Positions 52,957-61,379 of a stretch of DNA of 64,000 nucleotides are shown one piece after another. Below the pieces are notes generated by a model. That model was not told where the DNA came from and did no database searches. It was given only the letters and a program-made list of their open reading frames with translations. The stretch lies in contig NZ_CP049838.1 of assembly GCF_013085465.1 (NCBI RefSeq), forward strand, positions 9,114,001-9,178,000, given 5' to 3'. The position numbers and the translations under genes were made by a program. This stretch comes from Streptomyces asoensis (GTDB lineage: Bacteria > Actinomycetota > Actinomycetes > Streptomycetales > Streptomycetaceae). Numbering within the stretch: position 1 is the first letter of the stretch; every line of letters starts with the position of its first letter.

Positions 52957-53507
52957 GCCGGAGCGGTCGTGGTCGGAGCGGTCGTGGTCGGCGCAGTCGC
53001 GGCGGCCAGCGCCCGGTTCTCACAGCGGATGCGCACGGTGAGCAGGGCGGCGTTGAGCACCGTGAACAGGGCCGCGGTGACCCAGGCGGTGTGGACGAGC
53101 GGCAGGGCCGCGCCCTCGGCGACGACGGCCACGTAGTTCGGATGCCGCAGCCACCGCCACCGGTAGGGGCCGCCCGTCACCAGCGGCAGGCCGGGTACGA
53201 CGATCACCCGGGTGTTCCAACGGGGGCCCAGGGTGTGGATGCACCACCACCGCAAAGCCTGCGCGCCCGCCAGCACGGCGAGCATCGGCCAGGCCAGGGC
53301 GGGTACGAAGGGGCGGTCGGCCAGCCAGACCTCGGCCGGGCAGGCGATCAGCAGGCCGGTGTGGAGGGCGACCATCGCCGGATAGTGGCCCTGCCCGGTC
53401 ACGGTCGCGCCGCGGGCGCTGCTCCACCGTTCGTTGCGGCGGGCGACGACGAGTTCGGCGACGCGCTCGGCGGCGACGGCGGCCACCAGCAGTCCGTACC
53501 AGATCAT
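52953..53507 (-). CDS. srsB: Isoprenylcysteine-methyltransferase-like phenolic-lipid methyltransferase, SrsB-like
   Basis: This 184-residue integral-membrane methyltransferase of the ICMT/NnrU fold has about five TM helices. The cofactor-binding C-terminal motif is TGGPYRWRWLRHPNYVAVVAE. As the middle gene of the srs operon, it should methylate the resorcinol product of the type III PKS. The tail is a simple APTTTAPTTTAPA repeat. It lies 27 bp after srsA. Confidence 0.82.
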   Translation of the reverse strand: MIWYGLLVAAVAAERVAELVVARRNERWSSARGATVTGQGHYPAMVALHTGLLIACPAEVWLADRPFVPALAWPMLAVLAGAQALRWWCIHTLGPRWNTRVIVVPGLPLVTGGPYRWRWLRHPNYVAVVAEGAALPLVHTAWVTAALFTVLNAALLTVRIRCENRALAAATAPTTTAPTTTAPA

Positions 53508-53534
53508 GTGTCCTGTGTCCTTCGTCGGTCCGAA

Positions 53535-54593
53535 CTACCAGCGCAGCAGGACGAGTTCGCAGGCGAAGCCGGGCCCCATCGCCAGCAGCACACCCGGAGT
53601 GCCCGGCGGCGGGCGGCGCTCGGCCAGAGTGTCGCGCAGTACGTGGAGCACCGACGACGAGGAGAGGTTGCCGACGTCTGCCAGGTGACGCCAGGTCACA
53701 TCAAGCGCGTCGTCGGGCAGGTCGAGGGTCTCGGTGACGGCCTGGAGGACCTTGGGGCCGCCGGGGTGGCACACCCAGGCGGTCACGTCCTTCGGCTTCA
53801 GGCCGTGGTCGCCGAGAAACCCCTCGACGTCATCGGCCAGGTAACGGCGCACCACGTCGGGCACCTGCGGGTCGAGGACGACCTGGAAGCCCGAGTCCTT
53901 GATGTCCCAGCCCATGACGCGCCCGGTGTCCGGGTACAGGCGGCTGCGGGTGTCCACGATCACCGGGCCGCCGGTGTCGGCGGGGCGGTCCGCACCGCAC
54001 GCGACGACCGCGGCGGCGCCGTCGCCGAACAGCCCGGTGGCGACCAGGTTGGCCACGGAGGCGTCGTCGCGCTGGAAGGTGAGCGAGCACAGTTCGACCG
54101 ACAGCAACACCGCCACGTGGTCGGGGCGGCCCAGCAGGTAGTCGTGCATACGGGCCAGACCGGCGGCGCCGCCGGCACAACCCAGGCCGAACAGGGGCAG
54201 CCGTTTGACATCCGGCCGCATTCCGAGGCGGCCGGCCAGCCGTGCGTCGATCGAGGGGGTGGCGATGCCGGTGACGGAGGTGAAGATCAGCAGGTCCACG
54301 TCGGCTGCGGACAGACGCGCCGTGCGCAGTGCGTCCCGGACGGCCCTGGTGCCCAGGTCGGTGGCGGCGGCGATGAAGACGTCGTTGGAGGCGCCGAACC
54401 CGTCCAGTTCGCCGTACCGTTCGAGCGGCAGTGTCATATGGCGCGAGCGGACCTTCGCACTGCGGTGCAGCCGGTCCAGGATTCGGCGGTCGGCGCCCTC
54501 GGGCAGACAGGTGCGGGCCACCATTTCGGTGATCTCGGACTGGGTGCGGCGGTGCGGTGCGAGGGCACCGTGAACGGCGGCGATCCGCGTCAT
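53535..54593 (-). CDS. srsA: Type III polyketide synthase, alkylresorcinol synthase (SrsA-like)
   Basis: This 352-residue chalcone-synthase-fold enzyme has the catalytic triad Cys139 (GLGCAGG), His276 (VCHPGGP) and Asn309 (VGNLSSSS). It condenses long-chain acyl starters with malonyl/methylmalonyl-CoA into alkylresorcinols. The downstream srsB-srsC pair supports phenolic-lipid synthesis rather than naphthol or germicidin formation. The UbiA prenyltransferase gene is divergent, sharing the promoter region 54594-54663. Confidence 0.88.
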   Translation of the reverse strand: MTRIAAVHGALAPHRRTQSEITEMVARTCLPEGADRRILDRLHRSAKVRSRHMTLPLERYGELDGFGASNDVFIAAATDLGTRAVRDALRTARLSAADVDLLIFTSVTGIATPSIDARLAGRLGMRPDVKRLPLFGLGCAGGAAGLARMHDYLLGRPDHVAVLLSVELCSLTFQRDDASVANLVATGLFGDGAAAVVACGADRPADTGGPVIVDTRSRLYPDTGRVMGWDIKDSGFQVVLDPQVPDVVRRYLADDVEGFLGDHGLKPKDVTAWVCHPGGPKVLQAVTETLDLPDDALDVTWRHLADVGNLSSSSVLHVLRDTLAERRPPPGTPGVLLAMGPGFACELVLLRW

Positions 54594-54663
54594 AGGGTTC
54601 CCGTCCGGTTACCGACTGGGGCGAGTTGCTCTCACGTGTTCCCCGGCCCGGGACTTCGACACC

Positions 54664-55611
54664 ATGGATCGCCCGTCCGGCCGTTCGTCCCGGGGCGCGG
54701 TGCACCGGCCGGGCGGGGCCCGGGCGCCTACGATCGGCCGGGTGGGCACTCCCGAGCAGTCGACGACCGGCGGCCCGGCAGCGAGTTGGGTCGGCCGGGT
54801 GACCGGCCTGGCCGGCGCCTGCCATCCCGGGCCTGTCGTGGCGGTCACCGCCTTGATGGCCGCGCTGGCCGTGACCGCAGGCCAGGGCGCCGCGCGTGGT
54901 GTCCTGACCGCTGCCTCCGTTCTGGCCGGGCAGTTGTCCGTCGGCTGGTGCAACGACGCGTTCGACGCGCGCCGGGACATCGCCGCCGGCCGCCGTGGCA
55001 AACCCGTCGTCGACGGCACGGTCGGTGTGACGGAGGTGTGGGTGGCCGCGTACGCCGCGCTGGCGCTGTGCGTGCCGCTCTCGTTCGCCTGTGGCTTGTG
55101 GGCAGGGGCCGTTCACCTGACCGGGGTGGCTGCGGCGTGGGCGTACGACCTGCGGCTCAAGGCGACAGCGTGGTCCTGGGTGCCGTACGCGGTGGGTTTC
55201 GCCGCGCTTCCGGCGTTCGTGGCGCTGGGGCTGCCGGGGCAGCCGTGGCCGGCCTGGTGGGTCGTCACCGCCGGGGCGCTACTGGGGGTCGGCGCCCATC
55301 TGGGCGATGCGCTGCCGGACATCCGCGGGGATCTGGCGACGGGCGTACGGGGATGGCCGCACCGGCTGGGCCCGGACGGCGCGCGGCTGCTGCTGCCGGT
55401 GCCGCTGGTGACCGCGTCCGCGATTCTGGCGCTGGGGCCCGCCGGACCACCCGGCAGAGGGGGAATGGCGGCGCTCGCGGCGGCCGGCCTCGTCGCGGTG
55501 GCGGGGACGGTGCTGGGACGCCGCCGGGAGCGTGCGGCGTTCGCGGCGGCGGTCGCCGTGGCGGCGGTGGACGCGGCCTTGCTGCTGCTGCGCGGCACCG
55601 GAATCGCCTGA
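54664..55611 (+). CDS. UbiA family prenyltransferase
   Basis: This intramembrane prenyltransferase (up to 315 residues) has the first Asp-rich motif NDAFDARRD and the second DALPDIRGD, both needed for magnesium-prenyl-diphosphate binding, and about eight TM helices. Its divergence from srsABC suggests that it prenylates or tailors the phenolic lipid or a linked quinone; this is inferred. The start is uncertain: ATG 54664 or GTG 54742, since the N-terminal 27 residues look like leader sequence. Confidence 0.82.
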   Translation: MDRPSGRSSRGAVHRPGGARAPTIGRVGTPEQSTTGGPAASWVGRVTGLAGACHPGPVVAVTALMAALAVTAGQGAARGVLTAASVLAGQLSVGWCNDAFDARRDIAAGRRGKPVVDGTVGVTEVWVAAYAALALCVPLSFACGLWAGAVHLTGVAAAWAYDLRLKATAWSWVPYAVGFAALPAFVALGLPGQPWPAWWVVTAGALLGVGAHLGDALPDIRGDLATGVRGWPHRLGPDGARLLLPVPLVTASAILALGPAGPPGRGGMAALAAAGLVAVAGTVLGRRRERAAFAAAVAVAAVDAALLLLRGTGIA

Positions 55612-55698
55612 CCGTGGGGCCTCGCCGACTGTCGGCCTCGCGCCGCTGAGGTGGCGCGGAAGACGACTGTGTGTCCTCCATGCGGGAGGGGGAGGCGG

Positions 55699-56025
55699 TC
55701 ACAGGCGTCGTCTTTCCGCTCGCCGCGGGCGAGATGGCGTACGAGCACGATGGCGTCGGCCGGCCCCCCATGCTGCCGCAACCTCTTGGTCGGCCTTCGG
55801 GGACGGGTAGGAGGTGGCGGCGAGGCGGCGGCCGGTGCGCGGTCCGATGTAGGCCGAGTGGCGGTGGCGGCAGCTGTGGTGCACGCCCTGCGCGCCGACG
55901 GCGTGAAGGGCCTCCTCCAGCCACGCCCGGCCCGGTTCGCCCACGTCACGGGGGCGAGCGCCGAGTGCGACCAAGCGCCGCGCGACCCCGCCGCGGCCGC
56001 GCTCGTTGTTGCGTACCTTGGACAT
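55699..56025 (-). pseudogene. Possible decayed gene, function unknown
   Basis: The 522-bp gap 55612-56133 lacks a clear gene. A minus frame from 56025 starts MSKVRNNERGRGGVARRL and stays protein-like to about YIGPRTGRRLAATSYPSPKADQEV. After that another frame looks more natural (ADAIVLVRHLARGERKDDACD), as if one base had been gained or lost near 55770. I do not recognise the family. Confidence 0.3.
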
Positions 56026-56133
56026 CGCGCGGTCGGAAACACGCGAGTTCGCCGTTCAGACAGCCGGACGGTCTATGCCCCACTCGGTACCCACGTGCAC
56101 TTCTTCGACTACCTCAAATCCAGCATGGAACAC

Positions 56134-57015
56134 TCAGGGGCACGGCTCACGGCTCACCGTCGAGGCTGTGGGCGGAGGGCCGCCGCTGGGTGAGGCCGCA
56201 GCGCTGGCCTCGGTGATGGTCCTGGTCGTGAACCCGACGCGGTCGATGACCGGCCGGAAAACGCCGGGGGCTGCCGCGGCAAGGGTGTGGAGGCGGTGCG
56301 GAGTGATCGTCTGCGCACGGCGTTCGATGCCCGACACGATGCTGCGCACGGCCTTGTCGACGGAGCACACCCGCCAAAGCCCTCGTTCGTTTCCGCTCCA
56401 CAGGCGCCGACCTGCCGGATCCGCGTGGATCGCGTCCAGCATCGGCGTCTTGAGGAAGGTCGGGTGCAATGTGCCGACGTCGACGCCGAGATGCCTCACC
56501 TCCAGGCGGATGCTGTTGCACATCGCCCAGACGCCGGCCTTGCTGGCGGTGTAAGGGCCTTGGAGCGGGGAGTGTACGAAGGCCGCCATCGAGGAGACGG
56601 CCAGCAAGTAGCCGCGTTGACGTTCGACATGCGGGAGGGCGGCCTTGAAGGTTCGCCATACTCCGGTCAGATTGACGTCGATGACGCGCTCGAAGGCGTC
56701 GGGATCGAGGATGGCCGTCGGGGCGATGACGGTCACCCCAGCGTTGGCGACGACGATGTCGACGCGACCGAAGTGGTCGGCGGCTCGGTCGATCGCCGAC
56801 CGGAGGCTGAGGAGGTCGGTCACGTCCGCGTGGGCTGCCCACGCGGTGCGGGGCCCGCCGAGCATGTCGGCTTGAGCGGCGAGGGCGCTCTCATCGCGGC
56901 CGAGGAGGGCGAGGTGCGCGCCTCGATCGTGCAGTGCGGCGGCGACGGCGGAGCCGAGTCCGCCGGTGGAGCCGGTGATGACGACGGTGCGTCCGGCGAG
57001 GTCGTAGCGGCTCAT
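56134..57015 (-). CDS. Short-chain dehydrogenase/reductase (SDR)
   Basis: This 293-residue SDR has the cofactor motif TVVITGSTGGLGSAVAAALHDRG, NAG in IVVANAGVT, and the catalytic Ser and YxxxK in AVSSMAAF...PYTASKAG. It probably reduces a ketone or oxidises an alcohol. It is the last gene of the minus-strand PKS-MMPL set, 60 bp after the transporter gene, so a role in finishing the lipid is likely but inferred. The last 35 residues are a low-complexity extension. Confidence 0.85.
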   Translation of the reverse strand: MSRYDLAGRTVVITGSTGGLGSAVAAALHDRGAHLALLGRDESALAAQADMLGGPRTAWAAHADVTDLLSLRSAIDRAADHFGRVDIVVANAGVTVIAPTAILDPDAFERVIDVNLTGVWRTFKAALPHVERQRGYLLAVSSMAAFVHSPLQGPYTASKAGVWAMCNSIRLEVRHLGVDVGTLHPTFLKTPMLDAIHADPAGRRLWSGNERGLWRVCSVDKAVRSIVSGIERRAQTITPHRLHTLAAAAPGVFRPVIDRVGFTTRTITEASAAASPSGGPPPTASTVSREPCP

Positions 57016-57075
57016 GGGGCTCTTTCGGGACGGCTGGATTTGTCGGAATGTCCGAAACGGTTGGCCGACGTCTTG

Positions 57076-59442
57076 TCAGGTGGAGAGGGGAACGTCGTCG
57101 GCGGGCCGGGGAACGGCGGTTGCATACGGCGTGGTGTCGGCGGGCTCAGGGCCCGGCCGGAGGGGAAGACGGCGGCGCAAGGGGGCTGGTAGCCACCAGT
57201 TGGCGTTACCCGCCAGCTTCATGACGGCGGGCACGAGCAGGGGACGGATCACCGCAGCGTCCAGGAGGACGGACAGCGCGACGGTGACAGCGATGCTCTT
57301 CAGGATGGCGACGTCCGTCACCGCGAGCGCCAGGAGAACGACGAGGACCACGGCGGCCGAGGCGGTGAACAACGGCGCGGCGGCTTGCAGGCCTTCGGCG
57401 GTCGCACGGACGGTGTCGCGGGTACGGCCGTGCGCCTCGGTGATGCGGGCCAGCAGCAGGATCTCGTAGTCCATCGACAGGCCGAAGGCGAGGAAGAACG
57501 CGATGAACGGCAGTGAGAGGTCGGTGTTGCCGGTCATGACGAAGTCGCCGACCCAGTGGCGCAGATGGCCTTGCTGGAAGACGTAGACCATCGCGCCGAA
57601 GGTCGCCGTGAGGCTGAGGATGTTGATCAGCAGGGCCTTGAGCGGCAGGAACAGGCTACGGGTGAAGGCGAGCAGCAGGGCCAGGGTCGCGACGGTCACG
57701 ACCACAAGAGCACCGGGCAGGTGGTGAAACGCCGAGGTGCGGGTGTCCAGGAAGTCAGCCGTGGCCCCACCGGTGAGGGCTGGCACGGGGGCCGGTCGAG
57801 CGCGGACGCTGTGCAGCAGGTCGACAGCGGCAGTGCCGTAGGGCCAAGGTGCGGAGTTGATCGCCAGCCAGGTGCCGCTGGGCAGGGTGAATCGCCGTAG
57901 CCCCGCGCAGGGGTGATTCGCAGGTGGTTCTTCGGTCGGTTCACACAGGGGGCCGACGGGCTTGCCGTCGAGGTAGGTGCCGGTCGCGGTGCGTAGTCCT
58001 TGGACGCCGGGGAGCCGGGAGAGACTGCGGGCGTAGGCATCGAGGCGGTCGGCGTCGTCGGGGCTGATGGGGTGCCACTCGGGCAGGACGACATCGATCT
58101 CGGTCCCGAGGTGGGGGAAGTCGGTATGCAAGTCGCTCATGGTCCGGGCGACGGGTGAATCGGCGGGCAGGGCACGTTCGGCGCTGAAACCGAAAGTCAC
58201 ATCGCGGAAAGGCAGGGCGAGCAGGAGCAGCAGGGCGCTGGTCAGGGTGAGGACTACCAGGGGGCGGCGCATGACGGCGGTCGCCAGGGTGTCCCAGCGG
58301 GCGGCGGCCCGGGCGGCCTGGCGTCGGCGGGCGAGGATGTCCCGCCCGGCCAGGCGTTCGCCGAAGCAGGCAAGGGCGGCCGGGACGATCAGGAGGGACG
58401 CCGCCGCGGCCAGAACGATGACGCTGATGCCCGCCGTGGCCAGAGAGCGCATCAAAGGCACCGGGAACAGCAGGAGTCCCAGCAGTGAGACGGCGACGAC
58501 GCCGGCGGAGGCGATCACGGTGCGTCCGGCGGTGCGGCCGGCGAGGACCACCGCTTGGGCGTGCGGGCGACCGAGGGCGGTCTCCTCGCGGTAGCGGGCG
58601 ATGAGGAACAGGCTGTAGTCCACGGCCAGCGCAAGCCCAACGGCCGTGGTGAGACTGAGGGCGAACGCGGAGATCGGGGTGACGGCGGCGACGGCGCGCA
58701 GGATGGCGGCGGTGCCCGTGATGGCGACGGTGCCGACGGCCAGAGGCAGAAGAGCCGCTGGAACGCTGCCGAACATCAGAAACAACAGGACGAACGTGAG
58801 GGGCAGGGCCAGTAGTTCCATGCGCACCAGGTCCCGCTCGCTGTACAGGTGAATGGCGCGAGTGACGGCCGCCTCGCCCGCCGCCCGGGTCTCCAGGGGG
58901 CCGTACCGGCCGTCGGCATGGGCGAGGACGTCCGCGGTGGCGGCGTGCCGAACGGGCTCGGTGGTGTCGAGCCACACGGCGATGAGGGCCGTACGGCCAT
59001 CGGTGGCGCGTAGCAGTGGGTCCGGCGGGGGTGGGAGCGCCGGAGTGGAGGCAGCCGGGTCGAGAGGGCCTGTCCAGTACGAGTCGACGGCGGTGACGCC
59101 AGGTACCCGGCGCAGGTCCTCCGCGAGGCGAGTACCGGCGGTGCGCGCGGCCGGCTCGTCGACGGACCCGGTGGCGCGGGCGAGGAGCAGGAGGGGCGGC
59201 ATACCCCCGTGCGGCGACTGCGCCAACAGATTGCGTGCTCGCGCCGCGGTGGTGTTCTCGGCAAGCCAGCCACCGCTGCTCAGGTGTGCGGAGACTCCGG
59301 CGGACAGCAGGCCCGTGGTGACGACGAAGAGCGCGGCGGCGGCGAGGACGAGCCGGTTGTGGCGTGCGGCCCATCGGGCGAGCGTGGCGAGGGAGCCCGG
59401 GATGTGCGAGCGGTCGGGGTGCGGGGACGGCTCGCACATCAC
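57076..59442 (-). CDS. MMPL/RND family lipid exporter
   Basis: This 788-residue MMPL protein has two repeats of about six TM helices, each with a large external loop. Family landmarks include LALAVDYSLFLIARYREE in the first half and AFGLSMDYEILLLARITEAH in the second, both carrying the proton-relay Asp-Tyr pair. MmpL proteins export polyketide-derived lipids in actinobacteria, so its place 37 bp after the PKS suggests that it exports the PKS product. Start ATG at 59442 (a second ATG follows immediately). Confidence 0.88.
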   Translation of the reverse strand: MMCEPSPHPDRSHIPGSLATLARWAARHNRLVLAAAALFVVTTGLLSAGVSAHLSSGGWLAENTTAARARNLLAQSPHGGMPPLLLLARATGSVDEPAARTAGTRLAEDLRRVPGVTAVDSYWTGPLDPAASTPALPPPPDPLLRATDGRTALIAVWLDTTEPVRHAATADVLAHADGRYGPLETRAAGEAAVTRAIHLYSERDLVRMELLALPLTFVLLFLMFGSVPAALLPLAVGTVAITGTAAILRAVAAVTPISAFALSLTTAVGLALAVDYSLFLIARYREETALGRPHAQAVVLAGRTAGRTVIASAGVVAVSLLGLLLFPVPLMRSLATAGISVIVLAAAASLLIVPAALACFGERLAGRDILARRRQAARAAARWDTLATAVMRRPLVVLTLTSALLLLLALPFRDVTFGFSAERALPADSPVARTMSDLHTDFPHLGTEIDVVLPEWHPISPDDADRLDAYARSLSRLPGVQGLRTATGTYLDGKPVGPLCEPTEEPPANHPCAGLRRFTLPSGTWLAINSAPWPYGTAAVDLLHSVRARPAPVPALTGGATADFLDTRTSAFHHLPGALVVVTVATLALLLAFTRSLFLPLKALLINILSLTATFGAMVYVFQQGHLRHWVGDFVMTGNTDLSLPFIAFFLAFGLSMDYEILLLARITEAHGRTRDTVRATAEGLQAAAPLFTASAAVVLVVLLALAVTDVAILKSIAVTVALSVLLDAAVIRPLLVPAVMKLAGNANWWLPAPLRRRLPLRPGPEPADTTPYATAVPRPADDVPLST

Positions 59443-59479
59443 GGTCGGCCTCTCTACTACAGGTGTAAGGGTCGGTGAG

Positions 59480-61366
59480 TCAGGGGGTGCGAGCGCCTTG
59501 TGCGGGCACGGCAGGGGCCGGCACGGTCGGAGTCGGCGCGGTTGAGCTGGGCGCGGCCGGCGCCGGCACGGTCGGGGTCTGATGGCCGAGGCGGATCAGG
59601 GCACGGCGGGCGAGGTCGGTGATGCCTTGGGCGTTGAGGAATTCCAGGGTCGGCAGTTCGCAGCCCAGGCGGCGGCGGGCGGCGACGACGGCTTCGACGG
59701 CCATCAGCGAGTCCAGGCCGAGTTGATCCAGGCGGCGATCGCGGTCGAGACGGGCGGGGTCGGTCTGCAGGATCTCGGCCAGAACCTGGGTGATGGCGTC
59801 CGCCGCCAGGGCGAGTGCTTCGTCGGGGGTGGCGGTGGCGAGACGGTGGCGTAGTTGGTCGGGTCCGTCGTCCTGGGGGGTGTGGAGGGGGATGAGACCG
59901 GCGAGGCGGGGGGTCTGCACGGCCGGCATCATGCTGCGGATGCGGGCCCAGTCGATCCTGGCGGCGGCGGTGACGTCGGTGTCCTGGGCGACGGCGTTTG
60001 TGAGGGCGGTGCAGGCCTCGGCGGGGGTGAGGTTGTCCAGGCCGAGGCGGGCGAGCATGTCGGTGATGCCGTGGCGGGCGGCGTAGCCGGTGTCGCCGAC
60101 GGCGCCCCAGGCCACCGTCGTGCCGGGCAGGCCGGTGGCGCGCCGGGTGCGGGTGAGTGCTTCGAGGTAGGCATTGGCGGCGGTGTAGTTGGCCTGGTAG
60201 GCGTTGCCGAACCAGGCGGTGACCGACGAGCAGGTAGCGAACAGGTGGAGGTCGCGGTCGCGGGTGAGGGCGTGCAGGGTGGCCGCGCCGAGCATCTTGG
60301 GCTCCAGAGCGGTGCGCAGACGTTCGTCGGTGAGTTCGGCCAGCGGCGCGTCGTCCAGGACCATCGCGGCGTGGACCACCCCGCCCAGCGGGGGGCCGTC
60401 GGCGTCGATGGTGGCCAATGTCCGGCGTAGGTCCTTTTCGCGGGTGACGTCAGCCGCGTGGGCGGTGGTGGTGGCGCCGCGCTCGGCGAGTGTCTGCATC
60501 AGCTGGGAGCCGCCGGGGGTGTCGGAGCCTCGGCGGCCCAGGAGGGCGAGGTGGCGTGCGCCGTGGTCGACGAGACGGTGGGCGAGGGCTGCGCCGAGTC
60601 CGCTCAGTCCTCCGGTGACCAGGTAGGTGGCGTGCGGGGAGAGCCGCAGGGGTGCGTGGATGCGCTCCAGGGGAGGTGGCTCCTCGAAGGTGATGACGAC
60701 CTTGCCGAGGTGGCGCGAGCGCTGAAGGACGCGCAGTGCCTCGCTGATCCGGGTGGCCGGGTAGGCCAGGTGCAGCAAGGGTCGGTAGGTTCCGTCCGCG
60801 ATGAGCTGGGCTGTTTCGTCGAAGCAGGTCCCGGCTTGGGGCAGGCGGCCGGAGATGAGCTGGTATGCGTCCACGCCGAAGAAGGCGATGTTGTTGCTGA
60901 AGGGCCGCAGGGCCAGGGGAGTGGAGGTGTAGATGTCGCGCTTGCCGAGTTCCAGGAAGCGTCCGCCCGGCCGCAGGAGTTCCAGGGTGCGGCTGATGGC
61001 CTCTCCCGCCAGGGAGTTGAGGACGACGTCGACGCCCTGCCCGCCGGTGAGGTCACGGACGTGCTCGGCGAAGTCCAGGGTTCGGGAGTCCAGGACATGG
61101 CGGACGCCGAGCATGCGCAGCAGGTCGCGTTTGGCAGGGGTGCCGGCGGTGGCGATGACGTGGGCGCCGCGGGCCCGGGCGAGCTGGAGGGCGGCAAGGC
61201 CGATGCCACCGGCGGCACCGTGGACAAGAACGGTCTCGCCCGCCTGGAGACGCGCGAGGCGCTCGAGGGCGTGGTGGACGGTGAAGTAGACCACCGGCAG
61301 GGTGGCGGCTTCGGTGAACGTCATGCCGTCGGGGACGGTCCCCACGAGGCGGGCGTTGACGGTCAC
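59480..61366 (-). CDS. Type I PKS, second segment: ER (C-terminal part)-KR-ACP
   Basis: This segment holds the NADPH-binding half of an enoyl reductase (VHGAAGGIGLAALQLAR), a ketoreductase (YLVTGGLSGLGAALAHRL, active-site Tyr in YQANYTAANAYLEAL) and an acyl carrier protein (LDQLGLDSLMAVEAV). It ends with a Pro/Ala/Thr-rich tail (TVPAPAAPSSTAPTPTVPAP). The reading frame continues in register above 61366 (SLSSHVTVNARL) to about 61381, where it meets the upstream segment after a 1-nt shift. No thioesterase is present. It is either the rest of one broken gene or a re-initiated second polypeptide. Confidence 0.8.
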   Translation of the reverse strand: MTVNARLVGTVPDGMTFTEAATLPVVYFTVHHALERLARLQAGETVLVHGAAGGIGLAALQLARARGAHVIATAGTPAKRDLLRMLGVRHVLDSRTLDFAEHVRDLTGGQGVDVVLNSLAGEAISRTLELLRPGGRFLELGKRDIYTSTPLALRPFSNNIAFFGVDAYQLISGRLPQAGTCFDETAQLIADGTYRPLLHLAYPATRISEALRVLQRSRHLGKVVITFEEPPPLERIHAPLRLSPHATYLVTGGLSGLGAALAHRLVDHGARHLALLGRRGSDTPGGSQLMQTLAERGATTTAHAADVTREKDLRRTLATIDADGPPLGGVVHAAMVLDDAPLAELTDERLRTALEPKMLGAATLHALTRDRDLHLFATCSSVTAWFGNAYQANYTAANAYLEALTRTRRATGLPGTTVAWGAVGDTGYAARHGITDMLARLGLDNLTPAEACTALTNAVAQDTDVTAAARIDWARIRSMMPAVQTPRLAGLIPLHTPQDDGPDQLRHRLATATPDEALALAADAITQVLAEILQTDPARLDRDRRLDQLGLDSLMAVEAVVAARRRLGCELPTLEFLNAQGITDLARRALIRLGHQTPTVPAPAAPSSTAPTPTVPAPAVPAQGARTP

Positions 61367-61379
61367 ATGGGAGCTGAGG

